From an uncultured Methanobrevibacter sp. (lineage in GTDB: Archaea; Methanobacteriota; Methanobacteria; Methanobacteriales; Methanobacteriaceae): a stretch of DNA of 64,000 nt. Every line of letters begins with the position of its first letter. The first letter of the stretch is position 1. A program made the translations under genes and the position numbers. The stretch covers positions 22,257 through 86,256 of the forward strand of contig NZ_OMWD01000012.1 in the NCBI RefSeq assembly GCF_900314695.1. The letters are read 5' to 3'. The notes beneath the pieces are model-generated. The model was given only the letters and a program-made list of their open reading frames with translations, ran no database searches and was not told the DNA's origin. Below, one piece after another: positions 25,328 to 33,892 of the stretch.

Positions 25328-26401
25328 TTAAGCTGGACTTTCCTTAAGCTTCAAATACTCATCAATTGCTTCACGGGTAGTTCCGACAACAATGCGGTAA
25401 TGTGAAAATTCACCATTTATAATGACCTTTTCCACTTTGCCTTTAGCAATTACATGCTCACCGTCAATAACTTCGCCGGCATAGGTGTGTGTAAATGAAA
25501 CAACTTCAGTCAATGGGAAATCAACGCCGTCAAGAACTTCAACATTTTCAATTGTATAAAGTGAAGGATTGTCGAATGCTCCAAGTGCGCTTACGATATC
25601 ACATTCGATTTTTGCTATTCCCTGAGGCTCATATACTGTATCTCCCCAAACACCTTCAATTTCATCATAATCCTTGGTTGCTAGAATGTCAAATAAAGTT
25701 CCGTTGATTGTTCCTCTGTTTGCTTTTCTGTTTTCATACCATCTGAATTCCTCTTTTGTAAGGCTTTCGTCAAACATTCTTTTATCATAAACAAAATCCC
25801 AGTAATCGTTGGTGATTCCTTCAACGGTAATGTGCTTGTCGACTTCTTCGATGTATACTTCTTTTCCACGGTGTTCTTTAAAAGTGGCGATTGCTCTTCT
25901 GTGATTGTCAAGGCCATATACGACAAAGTCCAGGTCGCTTACATCACTTTTTTGAAGGCCGGGTAGGATTGAACCTGAAATTCCCAGATGGTCATATGGA
26001 ATGTCTGCCATGAAATGGAAAAAGTCGGCAACATCCATTAATTTTGCAATCAATTCAGGATTTTTAACTTTTCCTCCTTCATCAAAAGTCTTTTTAAGGC
26101 CTAAAAGCCTTTCTTCAGGTTTTATTATTTTTTCAACCTTTTCCAATGGAACTCCCATCATTTCAACATTGGTAACTTCTGAAAAATACAAATAATCAGG
26201 ATAGTTTTCACGTAAATATGAGTATGCTTCTTCTGATCCTACTTTTCTATAACGTTTACCGTCTTTTTCACGGTCTCCTTTAGGATCTGGAACATATCTT
26301 AAAAATGAAATGACTCGGTTTTCTGGATGGATGTAATTGGTGGATGCGAAATACAAATCATCGCTTGTGTAAATGAAATCTCTTGTTCTTACTTGTTTCA
26401 T
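25328..26401 (-). CDS. Nucleotidyltransferase-fold protein of unknown substrate
   Basis: 357 residues. A minimal nucleotidyltransferase motif is at about 140-163: GISGSILPGLQKSDVSDLDF, with Gly-Ser and the Asp-x-Asp metal ligands, followed by VVYG. The N-terminal part (RTRDFIYTSDDLYFASTNYIHP) and the C-terminal beta-rich part (HVIAKGKVEKVIINGEF) are not recognised. The enzyme probably transfers a nucleotide or a related group; the acceptor is unknown. It is a single gene between two long spacers. Confidence 0.75.
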   Translation of the reverse strand: MKQVRTRDFIYTSDDLYFASTNYIHPENRVISFLRYVPDPKGDREKDGKRYRKVGSEEAYSYLRENYPDYLYFSEVTNVEMMGVPLEKVEKIIKPEERLLGLKKTFDEGGKVKNPELIAKLMDVADFFHFMADIPYDHLGISGSILPGLQKSDVSDLDFVVYGLDNHRRAIATFKEHRGKEVYIEEVDKHITVEGITNDYWDFVYDKRMFDESLTKEEFRWYENRKANRGTINGTLFDILATKDYDEIEGVWGDTVYEPQGIAKIECDIVSALGAFDNPSLYTIENVEVLDGVDFPLTEVVSFTHTYAGEVIDGEHVIAKGKVEKVIINGEFSHYRIVVGTTREAIDEYLKLKESPA

Positions 26402-26915
26402 AATTTTTACTCCTAGTTTTAATTTTTAATTTTAATTAATTAAAATTTTACTAATATTGACGAGTTTGTTTAGTTCGTTATATGGATATTATCTGTTCAA
26501 ATTAAGTTTAGGTATTATGAATCTGTAATGGATGGAATTTTTTTTTAACATTCTATTTATATATTTTAAATTATATATCTATCAAATGAATAATTTAATA
26601 ATTTTTTTAGATTTTCATAAATTAAATCGAAATCTTAATTGTTTGATAGATATTTGGATTCCAAGAAATCCTTCAAAGTATTTGCTTATTTTACGAGTGA
26701 TTGATATCCAATTTTCATTATTCTCAGAATTTTATCAATAAATTCATAGACTTTAACTAAAAAATTTTTTGTCCAAAACTATATTTTGTTGATTTTTCCT
26801 GATTTTTTGATGTTTGTCTAAATAGTGTAGAGATTTTCCTAAGTTATTTAAGATATGATTTAAAATAGTTGAAGTAAGAATATGTTTTAAATTTTTTCTA
26901 GAGAAAATATTCACT
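26402..26915. other. 514-base AT-rich intergenic region
   Basis: No supported gene. A 69-codon open frame at 26532-26741 has no ribosome site and a product of Phe, Ile, Leu and Asn expected from AT-rich DNA. Near the right end TTTTC-TAGA-GAAAA (26894-26907) forms a short hairpin behind the membrane-protein gene. Confidence 0.6.
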
Positions 26916-28007
26916 TCAACCAGTTCTTAATTTCTTATACAATATAGCACAGGCTGTAGATACGATTAAAATTAATATTGAAAATATGGCACATGTCAAA
27001 TCGGTAAATAGAATATCTTTAAAGATATAAGCTAAACCTATTATTGTTAAAGGTATGAAAAATGATTGTCCAATATAAATTCTATTGATGTTGCTGCTTA
27101 ATGTTGAAAATACCTTATTGATTCTATCCGGCAAATATTTAGCCAAATAATAGCAAAGCCCCATAACTCCATGAATATAGATTATACACAATATTGCGTC
27201 CAATGTTGTCATGTAATAATACAGTACTCCTCTGCCGGAAAATAATTCTTTTCCCCATAATGTTGGAGATAGTCCGAAATATATTATAACCAATATAATA
27301 AAAATTGGCCAGTATTTAAAGAATTGTGCTTTGTTTTTAACTCTGATGAAATATTGTCCCCATATTAATCCTGAAATTGGAAAAATAAACCAGTTAAATA
27401 ATGGAAATGCTGTATATTCTGTAGTGGTTCCAATGAAATAACCAATGAATATATTTAAAACTGGTGTGCCGAAATCAACACATCTCAAGAGGCTACCAAT
27501 TAAAGACATTGCCAATGCTATGATAATCAGCCATTTGTTTGAAAGTTCAAATTTCTTAAGAATGCCTATTAAAACGAAAGACAAACCTGCAAATATTAAA
27601 ACCCCACAAAAAAAGAATATTAATCCGCCATGGATATGGTAAAGATCCCACCTGCCCAATAGTGAACCGCTTGTAAAGTAAGGTAAAACATATTCAAATA
27701 AATTCACTAAAATGCCTGTAAGATATAAAATGCATCCTCTTTTAATCATGGTGTCCCATTGGCTATGCCTTGAATAGACAATACCTACTCCCATACAAAA
27801 CATGAAAATTGGAGCCGGACAAGGTCCTCCTAAAACATCTGCAAAAAGAATATTATATATAAAACTAGTTGAATGATTAAAATCCCCAACCAATATCAGG
27901 AAATTAATAAAAACCATAAAAATAATTGAAAGGCCTTTTGCTATATCAAGTTCCATTTGCCTACCTGTGTTCACCTTTTCATCTGAAAACAAATCCTTAA
28001 TACTCAT
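26916..28007 (-). CDS. Multi-pass membrane protein, DUF1624 / heparan-alpha-glucosaminide N-acetyltransferase-like
   Basis: 363 residues with about ten membrane helices. The N-terminal motif RQMELDIAKGLSIIFMVFIN resembles the R-x-x-x-L-D-x-x-R-G-x-x-I-x-x-M-x-x-x-N start of the DUF1624/HGSNAT family. Later conserved-looking loops include GGPCPAPIFMFCMGVG and YHIHGGLIFFFCG. In related proteins the membrane domain moves an acetyl group from acetyl-CoA to an extracytoplasmic sugar amine; this is inference here. Alternative: acyltransferase-3 family. It stands alone. Confidence 0.65.
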   Translation of the reverse strand: MSIKDLFSDEKVNTGRQMELDIAKGLSIIFMVFINFLILVGDFNHSTSFIYNILFADVLGGPCPAPIFMFCMGVGIVYSRHSQWDTMIKRGCILYLTGILVNLFEYVLPYFTSGSLLGRWDLYHIHGGLIFFFCGVLIFAGLSFVLIGILKKFELSNKWLIIIALAMSLIGSLLRCVDFGTPVLNIFIGYFIGTTTEYTAFPLFNWFIFPISGLIWGQYFIRVKNKAQFFKYWPIFIILVIIYFGLSPTLWGKELFSGRGVLYYYMTTLDAILCIIYIHGVMGLCYYLAKYLPDRINKVFSTLSSNINRIYIGQSFFIPLTIIGLAYIFKDILFTDLTCAIFSILILIVSTACAILYKKLRTG

Positions 28008-28619
28008 AATTTTATGTTATATATTTAATAATATTTAACTGTGTGATAGGTAGTGAAAAAATTATTGTTTGATATAATTATGAATAATTATTATTGGATG
28101 TTGGAGATGTAAAATGATAAGTATCTAAACATTTTTTATATATTTTGTATGATTTTATTCGTAATGTTTTGATTTTTTTAGGATATGTCTTTATGAACTG
28201 GTCTTTAAAAGCCGATTTCTAAAAATTTTTTAAAATCTTAAAAAGAAGCAAATATTACTTTATTTAAAAAAAGGGTTTTAATTTAAGAATTGTGTGAACA
28301 GAAATGGTGCAGACCAAAAAGACAATTGGCAGACTGGTGTCTAGTTGATATTTGCAAAAAATCATATGATTTTTTTAAATTGATTTTACGATTAATAATA
28401 TTGTTATTGTTTTTTTTAAAAACTAATTTTAATTAATTCAAAAATCAGTTATTTTATTTTTCATTCATATTTGCACAAATTTATTTTTTGAAATCTATAT
28501 ACAAAATTGACCAAATATGATTATTTATATATTAATATGATGTTGTATATAATGCGATACTTTTTTTAATACCTTTAACTAAATATTAATAGGTAATTTA
28601 ATAATTGTAGGTTTTTATC
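28008..28619. other. 612-base intergenic region with a small RNA candidate
   Basis: No coding sequence is supported. The region is very AT-rich apart from a short GC-richer island at 28300-28350 (listed next). AT-rich boxes at 28500-28560 may hold the promoter of the DUF366-queD-queE operon. Confidence 0.55.
28305..28376 (+). ncRNA. Candidate small RNA with terminator-like palindrome
   Basis: TGGT-GCAG-ACCA (28305-28316) and a longer hairpin (28323-28347: CAATT and AGAC pairing with GTCT and AGTTG, with a GGC bulge) stand together. They are followed by a 20-base palindrome centred on ATCATATGAT (28356-28375), which ends in T6. The arrangement of stems followed by a T-rich palindrome looks like a short transcript. 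Promoter and expression are not shown. Confidence 0.3.
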
Positions 28620-29213
28620 ATGGATATTACTCACAAGCATATTGATGAAATTTTTGAATATGATGGTAGCCAAATTAATCCTTCATGGGCTTTTCAAGAA
28701 TTCGGAATATATGGATCATCAATTGTAACTTGGATTGGTCCTGTAAATATTACTCCGGATAATTTAAAGGATTTTGCTGATGTGGGTCTTGAAATCAAAT
28801 CTAATTATATGGTCAATTTTATTTGTGAGTTCTTTGACCAACAACCCCCGAATATGAGGGTTGCTTATTTAAGACAAAGATTATTGGTGATGATTTTTAG
28901 AGAAATCTTAACTGAATATGGAATTCAAACAAAAAGGGAAGGTGATGATATATTTGTTGATGGTGGAAAACTCTCTATCTCAATAGCAAGCATTTCCTTA
29001 AGCTCTGCAAAAATACACTTTGCCCTTAACTTGGAGGATAAAGGAACTCCAAGTGATGTTGAAACAATTGGTCTTTATGATATTAAAGTTAATGGTGAAC
29101 AAGTATTCAATCAAAATAATTTATTGGATTTAATTAATAAAACTGTAAAAAATTTTATTAATGAATTAAAAACAATTGAAAACGATATAAGTAAAACTAA
29201 GGTGTTAGGATGA
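28620..29213 (+). CDS. DUF366 family protein
   Basis: 197 residues. The family-typical start with DGSQINPSWAFQEFGIYGSSIVTWIGP is recognised. The rest contains an Asp/Glu/Asn-rich region and a C-terminal helix; no known catalytic motif was identified. DUF366 proteins are found in archaea and some bacteria. Here the gene overlaps queD by 4 bases and belongs to the same operon as queD and queE, so a role in deazaguanine (preQ0/archaeosine) metabolism is a reasonable inference, not shown by sequence. Confidence 0.82.
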   Translation: MDITHKHIDEIFEYDGSQINPSWAFQEFGIYGSSIVTWIGPVNITPDNLKDFADVGLEIKSNYMVNFICEFFDQQPPNMRVAYLRQRLLVMIFREILTEYGIQTKREGDDIFVDGGKLSISIASISLSSAKIHFALNLEDKGTPSDVETIGLYDIKVNGEQVFNQNNLLDLINKTVKNFINELKTIENDISKTKVLG

Positions 29214-29725
29214 AAATTTTAATAAATGGTATTCAATCAAATTTAAGATTTTCTTCTGCCCATGTAATTCCGGGCCATGAATCCTGCGGATTTATTCATG
29301 GTCATTCATATTTTGTTGATATTGAAATTGAAGGTGAAAGGGCAGGAAAATTCGAGTTTGTAGTTGATTTTAAAGATGTTAAAGATTATACTAAGGCAAT
29401 TTGTGACGAACTGGACCACAGATTGTTGATTCCTGTTTACAATGATTTGATAGAATTTAAGGAATTTGATAAGAATAAAGATTCAATTTTTGATTTAAAA
29501 GAACAAAATTCTGTTAGATTTAAAATAGATGGTAAAGGTTATTCTGTTCCTGCAGTTGACTGTGTATTTTTACCATTGCCCTATACTTCAGCTGAAGAAT
29601 TGTCTAAATTTTTTGCAGAAACTTTGGCTAAAAAATTATCCGAAACTTATGACAATTTGGAATACGTTTCAGTTTGTGTAAATGAAGGAATCGGTCAGGG
29701 AGCGATGTACAGGAAAGATTTATGA
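29210..29725 (+). CDS. queD: 6-carboxy-tetrahydropterin synthase (QueD/PTPS family)
   Basis: 171 residues. Zinc ligands are seen as His in SAHVIPGHESC and in HGHSYFVDIEI; the catalytic Cys is in ESCGFIHGHSY, and the later ELDHRLLIP carries the catalytic His. The enzyme makes 6-carboxytetrahydropterin from dihydroneopterin triphosphate, step two of preQ0 synthesis. The central insert (NDLIEFKEFDKNKDSIFDLKE...) is longer than in short bacterial QueD, as in archaeal forms. It overlaps DUF366 and queE by 4 bases each. Confidence 0.92.
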   Translation: MKILINGIQSNLRFSSAHVIPGHESCGFIHGHSYFVDIEIEGERAGKFEFVVDFKDVKDYTKAICDELDHRLLIPVYNDLIEFKEFDKNKDSIFDLKEQNSVRFKIDGKGYSVPAVDCVFLPLPYTSAEELSKFFAETLAKKLSETYDNLEYVSVCVNEGIGQGAMYRKDL

Positions 29726-30423
29726 TGAAAGCTCCAATTATTGAGATTTTTTCATCCTTTCAGGGTGAAGGATTATTGATAGGTGAAAGACAAATATTTG
29801 TTAGATTTGCGGGATGCAATCTAAACTGCAATTATTGCGACACCAATGATAGTAAATCTGAAAAATCAGGTAGGTTAATGACACCTCAGAGTGTAACTGA
29901 TGAAATAAATAAATTATTAACTCCTGATTGCAGAAGCATTTCATTTACTGGAGGTGAACCTAGTCTGTATCCAGACTTCATTAATGAAGTTTCAAAATTA
30001 ACGGATTTGAAGATAATGCTTGAAACTAACGGTACTTTGCCGGATAATATTGATTCAATCGAAAAATTGGACATGGTTTCATTGGATATTAAATTGCCTG
30101 AGCATTTTGATGGTGATTTTGATGATGAAATTTTTTTCAATGAAATTAAATCACTAAATTTATTAATGGCGAAGTCTAAAAATGTATATTGTAAAGTAGT
30201 TATATTGCCTTCAACAAAAATAAAATCATTTAAAGAGGTAATCAAAAAATTATCCGATAATATTTCAAGCAAAAGTGATCTTCAAATAATTATCCAACCT
30301 TCTAGTCCATTAAACGAATGGAAGGACCTTAATTTTAAATTATTTGAGTTTTCAGAGATTGTTGGGCAATATTTTGAAGTTTCCACCATCCCTCAAATTC
30401 ATAAAATTCTGGATATTGAGTAA
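29722..30423 (+). CDS. queE: 7-carboxy-7-deazaguanine synthase, radical SAM
   Basis: 233 residues. The radical SAM cluster motif is CNLNCNYCDT (CxxxCxxC) at about 33-42, just after the QueE-typical FSSFQGEGLLIGERQIFVRFAG segment; SAM-binding FTGGEPSLYP follows. The enzyme converts carboxytetrahydropterin to 7-carboxy-7-deazaguanine, which QueC turns into preQ0 for archaeosine in tRNA. The start overlaps the queD stop. queC is not in the window. Confidence 0.94.
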   Translation: MMKAPIIEIFSSFQGEGLLIGERQIFVRFAGCNLNCNYCDTNDSKSEKSGRLMTPQSVTDEINKLLTPDCRSISFTGGEPSLYPDFINEVSKLTDLKIMLETNGTLPDNIDSIEKLDMVSLDIKLPEHFDGDFDDEIFFNEIKSLNLLMAKSKNVYCKVVILPSTKIKSFKEVIKKLSDNISSKSDLQIIIQPSSPLNEWKDLNFKLFEFSEIVGQYFEVSTIPQIHKILDIE

Positions 30424-30486
30424 TTTTGTTTTTAATTGTGTGATTTTATTTTTAAAAAGTGATATAATTATAGTAGAGGTGTGAAA

Positions 30487-31422
30487 ATGAAAGATAAAAC
30501 ATCCATTAACAGAAAATCAAACACAGGCGCAATCGAACGTGAAACTAAAGTTCATGATAAAGAAGGAGACATCATGGCTATTGCATCAAGAGATGTAATT
30601 TCTATTCCTCCTTCAAAAAGTATCAAAGATACTGCTAAAGTAATGATGGAACATGAATTTAGAAGATTACCAATTACCGACCCTGGTTCTGGTAAAGTGT
30701 TAGGTATTGTAACAGTAATGGATATATTAGACTTCTTTGGTGGAGGAAGTAAATTTAACATTATTGAGAAAAAATATGAAGACAACTTCTTAGCAGCTAT
30801 CAATGAACCTGTAAGAGAAATCATGACTCGTGACGTAGTTTCATTATCTAAAAAAGCTTCAATTGGCGAAACTATTGAAACAATGTTATCTAATCAGTTA
30901 GGTGCTATTCCTCTTGTTGATGGTGATGATAAACTTGTCGGTATTGTAACTGAAAGGGATATTGCATTATCCTTGGCTGGTGTGGCTTCTAGAGAAACCG
31001 CACAGGATTACATGAGTACTAAAGTATTCACTACCACTCCTGGAACTCCTCTTGAAAGTGCATGTAAAATCATGGTAAGAAACGGTTTAAGAAGAATTCC
31101 GGTTGTCGGTGGAGAAGCTGATATATCTAAAGCAGCTAAAAAATTATTAGGTATTATTACTTCTACCGACATTATTAGATTCTTAAATGCAAAAGAATTA
31201 TTCGATAATTTAAATTCCAATTTGGCTACTGATGTTTTAGAAACAGTAATTTCAGAAATAATGGTCACTGAACCAATCACAATTGAACCAAACATGACTA
31301 TTGGTGAATTGTGTGAATTATTCGCTGAAAAGAATATTGGTGGTGTTCCAGTAGTTAAAGATGATAAAGTAATGGGAATTATCACTGAAAGAGACATTTT
31401 AAGAGCAGTTAAAAGATATTAA
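30487..31422 (+). CDS. Four-CBS-domain protein
   Basis: 311 residues from ATG 30487, chosen because GAGGTG (30476-30481) stands five bases ahead. After a charged N-terminus of about 30 residues, four CBS domains follow: first at about 35-90 (with an insertion after GKVLGIVTVMDILDFF), then three more, each ending in a GIVTERDI or GIITSTDIIRFL type motif. CBS pairs bind adenine nucleotides or SAM and act as energy or ligand sensors. No enzymatic domain is attached. It is followed by a second four-CBS gene. Confidence 0.9.
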   Translation: MKDKTSINRKSNTGAIERETKVHDKEGDIMAIASRDVISIPPSKSIKDTAKVMMEHEFRRLPITDPGSGKVLGIVTVMDILDFFGGGSKFNIIEKKYEDNFLAAINEPVREIMTRDVVSLSKKASIGETIETMLSNQLGAIPLVDGDDKLVGIVTERDIALSLAGVASRETAQDYMSTKVFTTTPGTPLESACKIMVRNGLRRIPVVGGEADISKAAKKLLGIITSTDIIRFLNAKELFDNLNSNLATDVLETVISEIMVTEPITIEPNMTIGELCELFAEKNIGGVPVVKDDKVMGIITERDILRAVKRY

Positions 31423-31444
31423 ACATTTTAAAGGAGATGATAAT

Positions 31445-32245
31445 ATGCAAATTAAGAATTTGATGTCTGAGGATATAATTACTATAGATAAAGATCAAAA
31501 TCTTTCTGATGCATTAAAATTATTACGTAAACATAATGTATCTCGTTTACCTGTAACCAATAACAAGCAATTAGTAGGTATTATCTCAGAAAGAGACATC
31601 GCTAATAAACTTGGTTCATCAAAATATGAGAGTATGCCTGCATCAAGACTTCATATTTCATCTGTAATGGTTAAAGATGTTATTACAGTTCCTCAAACAA
31701 TGCAATTGGATGAAGTAGCAAGAATAATGTTGGATAAAGGTATTGGTTCTGTTCCAGTTACGGATGAAGATAAAATGGTTGGAATAGTATCAAAAGCAGA
31801 CTTTGTTACCCTTGCCGTTGGAATTGCATTTGATAAGATTACTGTAAAAGAAATAATGTCTAAAGAGTTAACAGTTGTATCTCCAACTGAAAGAATTGTT
31901 CATGCAAGAAGACAAATGCTTGAAACTAATGTTGGAAGGTTACCTGTTGTAGATGATGATGCACTTGTTGGAATGATTACATCTAAAGATTTAATGAGAG
32001 CTTTCATTGACTTTAGGAAAAAAGTTCCGGAAAAATATCAGAAATCTCAAATTAAAGAACTTTTAGTTGAAGACATAATGTCTATAAATCCAACTTTTGT
32101 CTCAAAAGACATGTCTATAACTGAAGTATCCAACATCATCATGGAAACTGGATTCAATGGTTTGCCAGTTGTTGAAAATGATGAAGTTGTTGGAATAATT
32201 ACACAAACCGATATTTTAAGACTAATTGAAAAATTAGAATCTTAA
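31445..32245 (+). CDS. Four-CBS-domain protein, second of a pair
   Basis: 266 residues. Four consecutive CBS domains start at MQIKNLMSEDIITI, each about 60-65 residues and ending in GIISERDIANKL, GIVSKADFVTLA, GMITSKDLMRAF and GIITQTDILRLI. The ribosome site AAGGAGATGAT precedes the ATG. A short linker (RKKVPEKYQKSQIKELL) separates domains 3 and 4. The pair of adjacent CBS-only proteins suggests a heteromeric sensor; its target is not known. The gene is followed by a long T-rich tract (32251-32267), a probable terminator. Confidence 0.9.
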   Translation: MQIKNLMSEDIITIDKDQNLSDALKLLRKHNVSRLPVTNNKQLVGIISERDIANKLGSSKYESMPASRLHISSVMVKDVITVPQTMQLDEVARIMLDKGIGSVPVTDEDKMVGIVSKADFVTLAVGIAFDKITVKEIMSKELTVVSPTERIVHARRQMLETNVGRLPVVDDDALVGMITSKDLMRAFIDFRKKVPEKYQKSQIKELLVEDIMSINPTFVSKDMSITEVSNIIMETGFNGLPVVENDEVVGIITQTDILRLIEKLES

Positions 32246-32250
32246 ATATC

Positions 32251-32267
32251 TTTTTTTTATTTTTTTT
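32251..32267 (+). terminator. T-rich terminator behind the CBS pair
   Basis: TTTTTTTTATTTTTTT without a stem, the usual archaeal U-tract termination signal. The pheA ribosome site follows at once. Confidence 0.45.
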
Positions 32268-32279
32268 GGAGGGGTTCTT

Positions 32280-33083
32280 ATTTCTTTAATCTCATTTTTA
32301 GGACCTGAAGGAACATTCACTCATGAGGCAGCAAGCAACTTTGGTGATGAATTAATTCCGTTTTGTACTATTCCTGCAGTAATGGAAAGTGTGCATTCTG
32401 ATGAATGCTCATATGGTGTTGTACCTATAGAAAATTCTATTGAAGGGCCTGTTGGAATTACTTTAGATCAATTAGCCCATAAATATGATTTAAAAATATT
32501 TAATGAGATTGTCATTCCAATCAATCAGAATCTGGTGGTCAATCCAGGTACTAAAATGGAAGATATTGAAGATGTGTACTCTCATGCTCAAGCCATAGCG
32601 CAATGTCAAGAATATATTAGAAATCATAAGATTCAACCTCATTATGAGGTTAGCACTGCAAGGGCTGCCAAAAGCATTGTTGGTGATAAATCTAAAGCGG
32701 CAATCAGCAATGCAAAGGTTGTGGAATTATATGGTTTGGAAATTTTGGAATCCAATATTCAGGACATGGACAATAATGAAACCCGATTTGTAGTTCTTTC
32801 AAAAGAATATCATGAAATGACTGGAAAAGACAAAACTTCAATCATTTTTTCAATTTATGAAGATCGCCCTGGTGGTCTGTATAATATTTTAGGCATTTTT
32901 CAAAAGAACAATATTAATCTAACTAAAATCGAATCAAGACCATCTAAAGAAGGTTTGGGCAAATATTTATTTTTTGTGGACTTTAATGGTCATATTGATG
33001 ATGTTTTGGTTCAGGATATTTTAAATGAAATCAAAGAAAATACTTATTTTTTCAAAGTTTTAGGTTCTTACCCTGAATTTTAG
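32280..33083 (+). CDS. pheA: Prephenate dehydratase, apparently with a non-canonical ATT start
   Basis: About 267 residues when read from ATT 32280. The conserved N-terminus FLGPEGTFTHEAA begins at about residue 6, and the catalytic segment VPIENSIEGPVG and the Thr-Arg-Phe motif NETRFVVLS follow; an ACT regulatory domain with GGLYNILGIFQKNNINLTKIESRPSKEG ends the protein. The first ATG is at 32382, well inside the catalytic domain. In this frame there is no ATG, GTG or TTG between the TAG at 32235 and 32382. The ribosome site GGAGGGG (32268-32274) lies five bases before ATT 32280. The enzyme converts prephenate to phenylpyruvate in phenylalanine synthesis, with Phe feedback through the ACT domain. 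Confidence 0.85.
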   Translation: MSLISFLGPEGTFTHEAASNFGDELIPFCTIPAVMESVHSDECSYGVVPIENSIEGPVGITLDQLAHKYDLKIFNEIVIPINQNLVVNPGTKMEDIEDVYSHAQAIAQCQEYIRNHKIQPHYEVSTARAAKSIVGDKSKAAISNAKVVELYGLEILESNIQDMDNNETRFVVLSKEYHEMTGKDKTSIIFSIYEDRPGGLYNILGIFQKNNINLTKIESRPSKEGLGKYLFFVDFNGHIDDVLVQDILNEIKENTYFFKVLGSYPEF

Positions 33084-33086
33084 GTA

Positions 33087-33100
33087 AACTTATAAATTAA
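33087..33100 (+). promoter_or_regulatory. Candidate promoter of the Ser-rich membrane protein
   Basis: AACTTATAAATTAA lies about 50 bases before the ATG at 33145, with the ribosome site GAGGAGGG between. Confidence 0.4.
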
Positions 33101-33144
33101 TATGGATATATATTATAATGTTATAATGTTCGAGGAGGGTAGGA

Positions 33145-33873
33145 ATGTCAGATGATAGAGATAGACTTCTTAATATTATGAGCAGTTTGGAAAATGATTA
33201 TAGATCTGGTAAAATCTCTGCTGAGAAATATAGTTATTTTCGTTCTAAATATGAAGATAAATTAAATTCTATTGATGCTCAAGCAGCTACAAGAAGAATT
33301 AGATCTATGCAGGGAAAATCTGCTGATAATTCAAAAAATAAAAAAAGAAGTAGAAAACCTACCAATAATAAAAAGAAAGAAGAGCAGGATTTAGTTCAAA
33401 AATATATTATTAATCCCAAAAAAGGCGATGCAAAGTATAATCGTAGAGAAAAATCTTCTATGGATAGTGGAACTTTTAAATTATTGTTATTGTTAATATT
33501 GGTTGTAGGTTTCACTGCAGGTGTTGCTTACGGTGTTTTTAATTTTGATTTTGATTCAGTATCTCAAGCTAATGCAACTGGTGTTGTTAAAGATACAGCA
33601 TTCCTCGAAATAAATAAAACAACTCCAACAACTCAGTCAACTTCCTATTCTAACTACAGTTCTTCTAATTCAGGTTCTGGTTATTCATCATCTAGTTCTG
33701 TTGAAACTACTTCGGATTCGTCTTCAAGTAGTTATTCCAGTTCTGATTCTGGTGCTTATTCGCCAAGTAGTTCAAGTGATAGTTCCAGTAGTTCACAGTC
33801 TGGTAGTAGTTATGACAGTGGTTCACAGTCTAGTAGTTCTTCAAGTTCCCAATCTGGAGGTAGTGGGAATTAA
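33145..33873 (+). CDS. Membrane-anchored protein with Ser-rich external tail, unknown function
   Basis: 242 residues. Residues 1-55 are charged and helical (LLNIMSSLENDYRSGKISAEKYSYFRSKYEDKL), like a short SHOCT-type oligomerisation segment; a basic linker rich in Lys and Arg follows; one membrane helix lies at about 112-135; and the last about 85 residues are almost only Ser, Gly, Tyr, Thr and Gln. The Lys-rich part should be cytoplasmic and the Ser-rich tail outside, possibly glycosylated or spanning the wall. The Ser codons are mixed (TCT, TCA, AGT, TCC), so this is selected low complexity rather than simple-repeat expansion. It precedes a secreted protein by 19 bases. Confidence 0.75.
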   Translation: MSDDRDRLLNIMSSLENDYRSGKISAEKYSYFRSKYEDKLNSIDAQAATRRIRSMQGKSADNSKNKKRSRKPTNNKKKEEQDLVQKYIINPKKGDAKYNRREKSSMDSGTFKLLLLLILVVGFTAGVAYGVFNFDFDSVSQANATGVVKDTAFLEINKTTPTTQSTSYSNYSSSNSGSGYSSSSSVETTSDSSSSSYSSSDSGAYSPSSSSDSSSSSQSGSSYDSGSQSSSSSSSQSGGSGN

Positions 33874-33892
33874 TTCTCAGTAAGGTGATAGT

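Noticed and set aside
26532..26741. 69-codon open frame
   Set aside because: No ribosome site, composition of Phe, Ile, Leu and Asn as expected from AT-rich DNA, no recognisable family.
33650..33873. Ser-codon stretch considered as a simple DNA repeat
   Set aside because: Codons are mixed and there is no fixed unit, so it is a low-complexity protein tail, not a tandem DNA repeat.
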